Shown: piece after piece, positions 1-9,149 of the stretch
How positions within the stretch are numbered: the first letter of the stretch is position 1
How the letters are laid out: each line of letters starts with the position of its first letter
Origin: Styela clava
Lineage: Eukaryota > Chordata > Ascidiacea > Stolidobranchia > Styelidae
DNA: 64,000 nt
Direction of reading: 5' to 3'
NCBI RefSeq assembly: GCF_964204865.1
Contig: NC_135262.1
Location: 10,602,001 to 10,666,000 of the forward strand
Notes under the pieces: generated by a model
What the model was told of the DNA's origin: nothing
Databases searched by the model: none
Seen by the model: only the letters and a program-made list of their open reading frames with translations
Made by a program: the position numbers and the translations under genes

Positions 1-275
1 CAAAATGCAACAAAGCGATTAAGTACACAAAACCAGAAAGTAACGATAATTGAACTTGGTATTTAAAATAGCTTCTCGGTGGAGTTAAAGCATATGCTTG
101 TATAAATATTTAATCGGAATAAATTAATTAGAACCTAGCAAAATTAAATAGTATCACACACACGTTAAGGGTTGCAACAGATACCATAATATTTGCACAA
201 ATTCGCGGCGTATGTCAAAACACGGTTTGACGAGTTCTTTAGATGGTGACGTCTAGGAGGGATACAGCACACATT
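1..275. other. 3' flank of the peroxidase gene
   Basis: This stretch lies downstream of the minus-strand peroxidase stop codon. I see no open reading frame, no clear AATAAA-type polyadenylation signal on the minus strand and no repeat. It probably contains the 3' untranslated region. Confidence 0.4.
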
Positions 276-2792
276 CTACGCCACACAGTACGAATTTGCC
301 CTATCCAAAGCCTTTTTCGGAACATCTTTAAAAGTAGGCTCGGGGTAGAGATGCTTAGTCGGCATGGTAGACTGGGGATACAAAGTAACTGATTGTTTGG
401 TTGTGAAATGTTTCTGGAGATGTTCTTCCCCCATTTTATTATTTCTGAGACAGAGAGCACGAACTTGGTATTTTTGGCATTTTCCATTGTATTGATCGTT
501 ATCTCGACATAGGAAACCCGCTTCAGTTCCAAATTTCTCAAACACATCACCAGTTTCGCCAGCAAATTTGCCGCCCGACTTTGCCTGAATTGCAACAATC
601 GTTTTACATTCAAATTCATATATTTCGACCGAATTGTCGCGAGGGTGAATCCATTCTGACCAATAATAATTTTGTGATAATTGGAAAGGAAAATCTGAAG
701 ATCGTATTGAACCAGCTGGGCAGGTAAACCGGATTTGTATAAAACTGCTCCTAGGCACAGTTCGAGTTTCGAACCCAAGTCTTTTTTCGCATATGTCTTC
801 AGGCCTTGATCTTGATACTTGTGACGCTGCTTGTCGCCAATCAACAAATCTATTATTTGTAAACTCTGTGATAAACCAAGTTGTCCACTCTGAGTTAGCG
901 TGAGATTTTCTGCTGTACGTATTTTTTTGATGATCATCTTTCCACGCATTAAAATCTAGATCGTAAACGCTGCTGCAACTGACAAATCTATTGTAATTTG
1001 CGTTGATTATTTTCATAGGTGACTTCAGCACAAACTTCATGTCTTCGCTAACTTCACATAAAATACTTGCTAAAGTTGTCTTTCGAATTGAAGAGAGTTG
1101 TTCGGTTGTAAAAGGAGAAGGAGAACGTTCGTTTTCGTGCCAAAAGCGATCTCCTTTTCTCAACGCGCGAAATCCGTAGGCCAATATGCAGGCAAATGTT
1201 GGTCCGACTTCTCCTCCGTCCACTAGATTTTCAGCCAATCCTCCTACATAAAGATCAATATCATTAACTGAGTCATAAACTAGTCTTAGTCGATTAATAA
1301 TATCCGTGGGTATTTCATTTGAGAAATCGCTGAAAACCTTTGCTTTGGTGAGACCGCACAATTCCCTGTATTTATTGTAGCCTGGTAAACCATGATCTCG
1401 TCCTCGTTGCAAGTTAATGGCAAAGAGATCTCCACCAAATTTTTCTCCAATTTTTGTGTTCAGTTGATTGCGTAAGGCATCGTCTACACTAGTGTCAGTT
1501 TTCTCCGCATGATCAACCATAAATCCGCGTAAATATGCGCCAGATCCCCCTCCTTCCCTTTCCAGGAGTGAGTCACTTGTAAAAAATGTGCCTCTAGATG
1601 GAACGTTTGGTATATTACCAGGATTGTAAAAAGAATCCCTGCGGGTTAATATGTCAGTAACTTGACTGTGGCCGTACCGAAAAGCTGCCGTTGCAAATTC
1701 ATTTGTTATACCTGAATTATACCGCGGATCGTATCCGTTCCAAAACGCATAATCGTCTGTTAACTTCAAATTAAACCGCTTTGACCACAATGGCCCCACC
1801 AGCAGAGAAATATATTCTCGGTATGTGATTGATTGATAAATAGCAGATACAATACGTCGAGCGACGTTGAACACTTTGTCACTAGGCCATGCTTTGTTAA
1901 TGGATTTGAGATTTCTTGCAACATAGTTGTGATATCGAACCATTATTGTGAGTAGAGAAGTAAGTCCTGGATTCTCGTTTGCTCTAACATCCCCGGCTAC
2001 GAAGCATGGAATATTTTTAGGCGTATGAACTTTTATCGGGCAATGAACAATTTTGGAAATCTCCTTATTTTTTAATTGGTCTTGATTCGGTAGATTACGA
2101 TGAGGCACACTAACTGGATTCAATACAGTTGCTAATTCACCTGCATTTGACCTAGGATCTCTTAGTTCTTTTGCAATCCGGTCTGAGCTCCCGTAAATAA
2201 AAGTACCGTCGATGTAACTTGACAATTCATTTATCTGTTCGCGATGAGGAAATACGCATCCATCGATGCCAGATGCAGCTTTTGATCGAGCCAGGGGCAT
2301 ACATTTTCTGTTGGCCCTTTGCGATTGAATATCACTAGGGGGAATTTTTATGTTTATACAATCTGAGACAGGTTTATCGCAGTCGCATTCTAAGTCGGTA
2401 CCGTCATTACCTTTTACCATAGGCGTAAGTACTAAATCATGAGCCAGCAACTGTCCATACAATACGTGCATATGAGATACACTCCTAGAAATTAACTTTT
2501 TATATTCAACCAGTCCATTGGATATACTTCTTGTAGATGTAAGATTGCGAAAAACACCTTGTGACTTCGGTTGTCCTCTAGAATCGGCATATTTCGGTGG
2601 CAACAAACGATTTAATACTATATTACTAGCACCCCATGTAGGATTATTCAAGTTGTTACAGGTTCCATCCAAGGACGGAAAAACAGTTTGATAAAAACAG
2701 TTTGCTCGTCTGGCTAGGCACTGATCGAAAAGTCTATGCTGACCAAAAACTAACTGAATTGACAAAAACGCAACAATAGTACAAACCCACAT
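276..2792 (-). CDS. Secreted animal haem peroxidase with C-terminal WxxW module, intronless
   Basis: This 838-residue protein belongs to the animal haem peroxidase (myeloperoxidase/peroxidasin) family, enzymes that use H2O2 to oxidise halides or phenols outside the cell. Residues 1-18 are a signal peptide. Visible catalytic residues are Gln114 and distal His118 (GQLLAHDL), Asp119 and the loop around Asp195 for calcium, Arg270 and Glu273 (RANEN), proximal His375 (FRYGH) and Asn460 (NLQRGRDHG). Residue 117 is Ala, where myeloperoxidase has the Asp that forms a haem ester bond; Glu273, the other ester residue, is kept. The methionine next to that Glu in myeloperoxidase is Asn274 here. Residues 636-781 look like the Mucin2_WxxW/CILP-type module: a WTTWF segment, then WSEW and a closing GFLC...YQVRALC pattern. 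The second half looks complete and the first degenerate. The whole coding region is one exon, unlike most genes here. Family assignment is secure; substrate is unknown. Confidence 0.95.
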   Translation of the reverse strand: MWVCTIVAFLSIQLVFGQHRLFDQCLARRANCFYQTVFPSLDGTCNNLNNPTWGASNIVLNRLLPPKYADSRGQPKSQGVFRNLTSTRSISNGLVEYKKLISRSVSHMHVLYGQLLAHDLVLTPMVKGNDGTDLECDCDKPVSDCINIKIPPSDIQSQRANRKCMPLARSKAASGIDGCVFPHREQINELSSYIDGTFIYGSSDRIAKELRDPRSNAGELATVLNPVSVPHRNLPNQDQLKNKEISKIVHCPIKVHTPKNIPCFVAGDVRANENPGLTSLLTIMVRYHNYVARNLKSINKAWPSDKVFNVARRIVSAIYQSITYREYISLLVGPLWSKRFNLKLTDDYAFWNGYDPRYNSGITNEFATAAFRYGHSQVTDILTRRDSFYNPGNIPNVPSRGTFFTSDSLLEREGGGSGAYLRGFMVDHAEKTDTSVDDALRNQLNTKIGEKFGGDLFAINLQRGRDHGLPGYNKYRELCGLTKAKVFSDFSNEIPTDIINRLRLVYDSVNDIDLYVGGLAENLVDGGEVGPTFACILAYGFRALRKGDRFWHENERSPSPFTTEQLSSIRKTTLASILCEVSEDMKFVLKSPMKIINANYNRFVSCSSVYDLDFNAWKDDHQKNTYSRKSHANSEWTTWFITEFTNNRFVDWRQAASQVSRSRPEDICEKRLGFETRTVPRSSFIQIRFTCPAGSIRSSDFPFQLSQNYYWSEWIHPRDNSVEIYEFECKTIVAIQAKSGGKFAGETGDVFEKFGTEAGFLCRDNDQYNGKCQKYQVRALCLRNNKMGEEHLQKHFTTKQSVTLYPQSTMPTKHLYPEPTFKDVPKKALDRANSYCVA

Positions 2793-3662
2793 AATTTCGG
2801 CACACTTATCCTTAAAAATGCACGGATCATCGGAACATATATATATTTATACATGGAAAACCAACGAAAAAATGTTCATAAACGCATAAATATATTATTA
2901 TAACATTCGCGTTTTTACCAAATAGCCTAAGGAACACACAATAAAGACTTCGTACTCAAACCGCTAATATCGCCGGCAACAATATATAAGGACCAATGAG
3001 GTGATCGAATTCAATACAGATGACGACACGTAAGATGTTGGCCCAATCTAAAGAAGACTTCATTACTATATTAATTTAGTGAAAATCCGTGCAAAAGGTG
3101 TAACAAATTAACAGATGAATTTAGGTATTTAACATCAGCAATAAAAATTGTTTTTGACGCCATAGATATTGATCGAATCGTGGCTTTCGCCATCAGATGT
3201 AACAAAATTAAACAATTCACATGTTATATGATTAGCAGTATACATGATTTAGGCCTATCTTGTTTTACATGGATTTTTATCATGCGGATTGTTCTGCAAT
3301 AATGAAGCCGAGACAGAACCCTGCTCCGCGAAGACGAATGGTTTTTGATATGAAAAGAGAGAAGTTATTTTAACGAGTAATATGAAGTGTTTGTGCGTTC
3401 ATTTTTAAGGTAATTCTCAAAAACAAATCTATTATTAGTTAACAATATTCATTTGGCAACAAAAATAAGTTAGACACATGTGTTTTGTTTATGTGACTCG
3501 ATTGTATTGTAAAATTAATATCGGAGATAATAAAATTAATAGAGGCAATATTATGGTCCTTACTGTTATATTACGTTAACAGCAAAACCTATAGTATTTT
3601 TTATATTTCTGAGTCGCATTAGAATCTTGTTCTGTAACTAGTTAGTTAATAGTAGTTGTAAC
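2793..3662. other. Intergenic, putative peroxidase promoter side
   Basis: This is the upstream side of the minus-strand peroxidase. It is AT-rich and I see no convincing coding exon, RNA gene or repeat in it. Confidence 0.4.
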
Positions 3663-3841
3663 CAGTGGTGGGGTTCAATTTTTATGTCAACCGGTTTCAT
3701 CACAAAAGTCATATTTTTCAAACGGTTCTGTTACAAAAAATTATTGACAGTAACCAATAATGCTAACCGGTTCGCTGATCTCATAAAATTCTGTGAGACG
3801 GTTCTATAGAACCGGTGCGAATCGGCTGAATCCCACAACTG
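3663..3841. mobile_element. hAT-type MITE, family 1 copy 1
   Basis: This 179 bp element has terminal inverted repeats: it starts CAGTGGTGGGGTTCA and ends with the near-reverse complement of that. Its interior (CCGGTTTCATCACAAAAGT, GCTAACCGGTTCGCTGATCT) matches the element at 57105-57284 along nearly its full length. The flanking 8-mers do not match well, so its duplication has decayed. Confidence 0.8.
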
Positions 3842-4903
3842 GTGGCCATATCAGAATGACTTGAAAATGTAACGAAGCAGACTAAAAGTTACAAATGTTT
3901 GCCCAAAAATACCGTATGGCTTGTTGCAGAATTGTATCACTGGAGCGATATTATGGTATTTCGACATGCTTCTGTTTTGTTGGGTTTATTGCAGTTTAAT
4001 TCGTAAATTATCGTCCAACAAACGAAAATTATAAAATGAATATTGACGTGCAATACGAGACCTATTTGAATAACCATCATGATTCTTCAAAAGTTTATTA
4101 CTTTTGGCACGAGGTTAAGTCGTGAAAATCGGCTTCCAAAGTTATTAAGCTAATAAATATGATTTGTTCAGCAGATTTTGCCTCGCTTTATGAAACCTCT
4201 GGTATGTTGAAATGCACTTTATAACCATTAATGAAAATAAGATTTAATAAACGGATTAGTCTGCGGTTGGATAAGACGGAATAGCTGCCTGAATAAAACT
4301 TGAGAGAAGCAGACATATTTGAATCAAAACAATTCCGAGTAGGGCCTGTATAAACAATCGCGTTTGTCAATTCTTCGAATCATCACGAAAATTATGCTCG
4401 TGAAGAATGTGGTCTCTGGAGATGGAGTGACGGTATTGGATTTTGCTTACCCATACCGCGGCGGTATGAGTAATGCGGGAACAACTGATAGTTGTTTGAG
4501 AGCTTTACACACGTCTTCCATGTGATTTCATATGAATATATTTAATCGTCCATATTTTATGTATAGACCATATATATATATATATTTATGTATAGATCAG
4601 TATTGTACTAGATCACAGACTATATATATATATTAGAGAAGTTAAATGATATTAATTAGCTTATACCATTAATAATTGTCTTACCTTAATATTAGTGTAA
4701 TCTATTGTTGGTATTCTTTTCATGCTGGTTGAATCTGTATACTAGAACTAGATCACAGTGCTGCATGCAGTGTAGAAATATATAATTTTACACATGCCCT
4801 CTGAACTCTACAATGAACCAGATATGAAGTGTCGACTAGTAGAAAACAAATTATCTGCCTGTCATTTTATTTTATATTGTCACAATCAGTGTTCCCTCTA
4901 AGG
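3842..4903. other. Intergenic, no gene seen
   Basis: I see no supported gene. The stretch has short TA microsatellites near 4570-4590 and 4620-4635. Its last 8 bases (4896-4903, CTCTAAGG) are the left target-site duplication of the next element. Confidence 0.4.
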
Positions 4904-5730
4904 CAGTGGTTCTTAAAGTATGGGTCGCGACCCAAACATGGGTCGCGCAAGGTTTAAAAATGGGTCGCGACAAGGTCGTCAATGCAAGGGCAATCTAAGA
5001 GGAGAAGGAAGAATTTTCAGCTTTCCCAATGTTTCAATTTAGCTTCTAAACTCTGGTATTTAAAAATAATGAAATATAAAATTTCATTCACGGAAAGAAC
5101 TGTCTTGAGCTCATTGTTACATCACAATTCTGATATGCCATTCACATGTATTATTTTTATGGTATCGGTAACCATGCACGTCGCTTGTCGTTGTGTTGAC
5201 CGCGTGGAATGTCGTCTTAGTGGATTAGAATAACCAAAAAAGGGTGTCTTTTTGGTAATGTAAATTGTAATAGACGACGCAATGAAAAAGCTCGCTTCTC
5301 GACATTAGATCATTCAATATCTAGAGAAAATGTGACTTCATCTCGAGAGATACCAAAGGCCAGCTAGGATGTCGTGTTTGCGATGGACAGCGGACGCCTT
5401 TTCTGCTACAATTCGCGACAAGGCACTTGTGCGAGCGAGGATATTTGGCACTGACGGTTATCAAAACTAAGCTCGCAATCGCCTCGATACCCATGACAAC
5501 TTGCGTATTGCGTTAAGTAAAATAGAGCTGTGTATTGAAGATATAATGAAAAGGAAATTTTAGTTTCATCAATCTCACTGAGTCAATGGACTGTTTCTAA
5601 TAAATAGTTGTCTGTATTTGAGTCAAACTGTACTAACATTAAAAACACATTTTGCGTTATTTAGGATTGGGTCGCGAGTATTCATAAAACTCAGATTTGG
5701 GTCGCGCTCGGAAAAGTTTAAGAACCACTG
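4904..5730. mobile_element. Non-autonomous hAT element with perfect 8-bp target duplication
   Basis: The element begins CAGTGGTTCTTAAAGTATGG and ends AAGTTTAAGAACCACTG, which are inverted repeats. It is flanked on both sides by the same 8-mer CTCTAAGG (4896-4903 and 5731-5738). Sub-terminal GGGTCGCG motifs occur several times at both ends. The interior is 827 bp without a recognisable transposase; an 83-codon frame at 4982-5233 has no family signature. Confidence 0.92.
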
Positions 5731-5738
5731 CTCTAAGG

Positions 5739-7110
5739 TGTGCGCGTGTGCTCGCGCAGTAAAACGATCGAAAAAGAGGATTTTAGGTTGATAAACTTTG
5801 CAAGTCTAGAAATAAATGTTATACTCATAACAGTATTAAAAAAAAATTTTTAATTTGATTGGATGAAGATATCAATAAATTTGATAGTAAGTGCACAGAA
5901 CAAGCATTGGAATGGCAATTTAGCAGCACTTCAAGCACGACATTATAAAATTGATTGATTACACAGTACTACATGAAAATATATGTGAATAGCTTATGGA
6001 GTTCCATCATGTGTGGACAGAACAAGTATATTCTGCCATGGCGGAGTTTAGAGTGCCGATATTAATGCTTCTTTCGATATTCAGTTACATGCTATTGGTT
6101 CATCTTTTTTCAATTTTTTTTGCAAATTTCTGGTGACGCCGAGGGCCGGACCATTTAAGAACTTATTAGGCTTTAAGTTGAGCTAACAAGTGCTCATTTG
6201 TAAGCTGTTTGCTGCATTTTGTCTTCCACGGCGTCATGATAACATTCTCACAGTAATAGGCTACGTGTTGCTGGGAGAAAAAACCATTTCTTGTGTATAA
6301 TTTTTTTTCAAATTTGTGTAATGTCCATATACATAGCTCCTGTAACAATATGCTCATACTTTCGATTGCTCGTAATTTTGTTCTAATTTGATATTTTCCG
6401 GGAGATATTCGACAGGGTGCTGCTTTACTAAATATTTCTTCTCGAAAGACACTTTTCGATGAATATTTTCGAACCGTCATTGATCCACATTGATTTCGTA
6501 ATTGATGGGAGTGTTTCTCAATATTGTTGCCTGTTTTGACACATTACGATAACTACATCCTGATTGTGTTTATAATGTATTTCAGACACCACTCAATGTC
6601 GAGCTATTCATAATCAACCTTGCTTTTTACTGGTAGAAATTTCAACTTTTTTAATCACAACAAGGCACCAATAAAAAATATCACATTATTAAAATCTTGT
6701 CAGAAGCATAGTCATTCCAGTGTGACGTAAACATGGTAATTCAAACTTCAAAAACACCGATAGGTTCGTTACAATGAGAAAAAGCATTATAAAATAATGG
6801 GATAGATCACTTACGTAGGCTTGCCATATGTCTGAAGCAAAAAACAGGGACAGTGTGGATTAGACAAGACTTAGTTATAGTTTAAACGTTTTACATACCA
6901 TTGTGGATAGATTACGGGCACAAAAGTAAGCTATATTTGTGACCCATAGTGCATAACCGGGAGATTTAGGTCTACCAACTAAACCAACTTGCTGAAATCG
7001 GGACTCTCCCAACTAAACCGAGACCTATGGTAAGTCTACTCTTATGGAGCACGTAAATTGGCTCCGCGGACCGGACAGTGACCCACAAGCCGTATGTTAT
7101 ACCCCTCTGG
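5739..7110. other. Intergenic with one unrecognised 104-codon frame
   Basis: A minus-strand frame at 6166-6480 would encode 104 residues (starting MTVRKYSSKS). I recognise no domain, signal peptide or repeat in it and no splice context that supports it, so I do not call it a gene. The rest shows no feature I can support. Confidence 0.3.
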
Positions 7111-7120
7111 TGATGTAGAT

Positions 7121-7840
7121 CAGGGGTCGGCAACCTACGGCCCGCGGAGTAAAATAATCCGGCCCACGACGCTTCACTGAATTATAGTAACGAACCGACT
7201 GTTTTACCGCATATATTCTTTACGTAACATCATTTATTGGGATACACGTATAGACTAACTTATAATATAGCCCAACAAGTATATAATTCACAATTAGCTT
7301 ATAATTTAATGGACCTTTCCCCGACTTTTGACCCCCGGGAAATTCTTCCATATTTCACTATTGTAAAATTTTCGGTGCTTATTTCAATAATGGATTGGCG
7401 AGTTGGAAATTACCGGTGAAGAACTTTAGCCTAGTCTATCACAGCTAGATTTGACAAACCATTCGAAAAAATTACACGAATGAACATTACAAAGAACAAG
7501 CTGAGAACTCGAATTGGTGATTCCCATTTTAGAAAATGTTTAAATCTTGGCTCCATCCAGTGTCCCGTGCCGCCTGATATCGAAATCATATCAAGCGTGC
7601 TGCAACAAAAAGTGTCGCATCAAATGTCATTTGTAATTTTTTTTTTCTTGTTCATGTAAGACGACTAAGTTGAGTTCACAAATTGTCGCAGTCTTCGCGT
7701 GCTGCTTAATAAACATCTTATATGTGTGAAAAATTGTTGATTCATCGGCCATCCGTTCGGTTTTTAACTTTCATAAAATATGTGCGGCCCGCCAAGTCCT
7801 GCAACTCATAATTTTGACCCGCGAGCGACAAAAGGTTGTG
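7121..7840 (+). mobile_element. hAT element remnant with 10-bp flanking repeats
   Basis: The left end CAGGGGTCGGCAACCT followed by GGCCCGC is typical of hAT elements. The right end retains AAAGGTTG but lacks the inner GCCGACCCC part of the inverted repeat. The 10-mer TGATGTAGAT lies directly outside both ends (7111-7120 and 7841-7850), so the insertion is real. The end of a transposase gene remains inside (see 7480-7659). Confidence 0.88.
7480..7659 (+). pseudogene. hAT transposase C-terminal fragment
   Basis: The frame from the ATG at 7480 reads MNITKNKLRTRIGDSHFRK, then CLNLGS and PPDIE. This resembles the C-terminal KLRTRL-D-HL...PDI region of hAT transposases related to GTF2IRD2/ZBED5-type proteins. 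An in-frame stop lies shortly upstream and no catalytic part is present, so it is a dead fragment inside the 7121-7840 element. Confidence 0.65.
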
Positions 7841-7850
7841 TGATGTAGAT

Positions 7851-8457
7851 TGTTATCCCTCTTCACCACTTTTTGACATTTCCATTAGAGACCGACCAAG
7901 TGCAAAATACGAAAATAGCGCTGCCTGTAGCGTGCTATTCACAGAGGTGACTTCGAGCGTTGGCGCCTACAAACTGGTTTAATTTATCAAACCTTCATTT
8001 TTTATCTCTTGTATTGCCATGGCGCATTTATTCAGGCAATGTTTAGACTGTGAAGCAAATATTTTATTGTTCAGTAAATACGTAAAACTTCAGCGATTGG
8101 GTCAGGTGAGGGCGATTTGTCAGGGTTCGTAATGCAGTAATGTCTGAATGTCATGTGACAATTAAATTTATTTGTTTTGATCTATGAATTTGAACTCAAT
8201 GCAGACTACGACTACGTTGTATTATTTTACGAAGCACGTCCGATTACCAGTCCATTTTGGATATGGTATTTTATATTTAATTTTGTCCTACTTCTGGACT
8301 TGACTTGAGTGATTGTGCATTATATTTCATATTGAAATGTGTACCAATGGCAGAATATCTATCTAAAAATATTTTACACTAAATTTACTTATAGGTATTT
8401 GTTTCTTATGTCAGTATGCTGGGCAGTGCTATAGTGATAAGGTAATATGTAATATAA
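7851..8457. other. Intergenic, nothing recognised
   Basis: I see no coding exon, RNA gene or repeat family in this AT-rich stretch. Confidence 0.35.
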
Positions 8458-8465
8458 CATTTATA

Positions 8466-8928
8466 AGGGTCTTTTGTAGTTTCGTACCTAACATAGTCTA
8501 CTTCTAGTGGGCGTAGCATGACGGGCGTAGCATGACATATTTTTCACGTATCAATTCTAACCCCCACCTGACTACACCATCCAAAAATTACGGCTTTACG
8601 ACGCCACAGTGACGTAATAGAGCTCTTCAAACTATACAAACTGCCATCCAAGACGCGCAAACGAGCACCCGAAATCGAACAGATATTTTCTCGTCGCAAC
8701 GATTCCAATAGGAGAGAGATTGATAATGTGAGTCAGTTCTTTATCGACGGCGCCAATCCCATTTCGGGTGATCCTACGTGTATTTAGCAAGCTTTATGAC
8801 TTGATTGTGATGTCATAGTGATGTAATTTTTGGATGCCGTAGTCAGATGGGGCTTAGGATTGACATATTGAAAATTAATAATGCTAAGCCCACTAAGAGT
8901 ACGTTTGGTACGAAACTACACAAGACCC
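8466..8928. mobile_element. Long-inverted-repeat MITE upstream of the TMEM8-like gene
   Basis: The 463 bp element has inverted repeats of more than 100 bp. The left arm starts GGGTCTTTTGTAGTTTCGTACC and the right arm ends with GGTACGAAACTACACAAGACCC. The similarity continues inward through TAGTGGGC, TCAATTCTAA, CTGACTAC and CATCCAAAAATTAC. A perfect 8-bp duplication, CATTTATA, flanks it (8458-8465 and 8929-8936), which suggests hAT-type mobilisation. It ends about 220 bp before the start codon of the next gene. Confidence 0.92.
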
Positions 8929-9131
8929 CATTTATAGTTGGCACTTTGGTATGCCGTCTCACTCAACATTATCTCAATTGCATGAAGAGATTCTCGTAGT
9001 ATTCGGTTTCTAATCCTAAGTAACATCACATAGATCTCACAACCATTGCTGCCTTAAGATCGCATACCAAATTAGCACACCAACACTCTTTCTTTTCTGC
9101 CTTTCATAAATTTTAAAATATTTTTTTCTAC

Positions 9132-9133
9132 AG
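9132..9133 (+). other. 3' splice acceptor just upstream of the TMEM8-like start codon
   Basis: A run of T ending in CTACAG precedes the ATG at 9150 by 16 nt. The start codon therefore follows an intron in the 5' untranslated region or, if this is a tunicate, possibly a spliced-leader acceptor. No matching donor was identified. Confidence 0.55.
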
Positions 9134-9149
9134 GTATCTGATAACAGTT

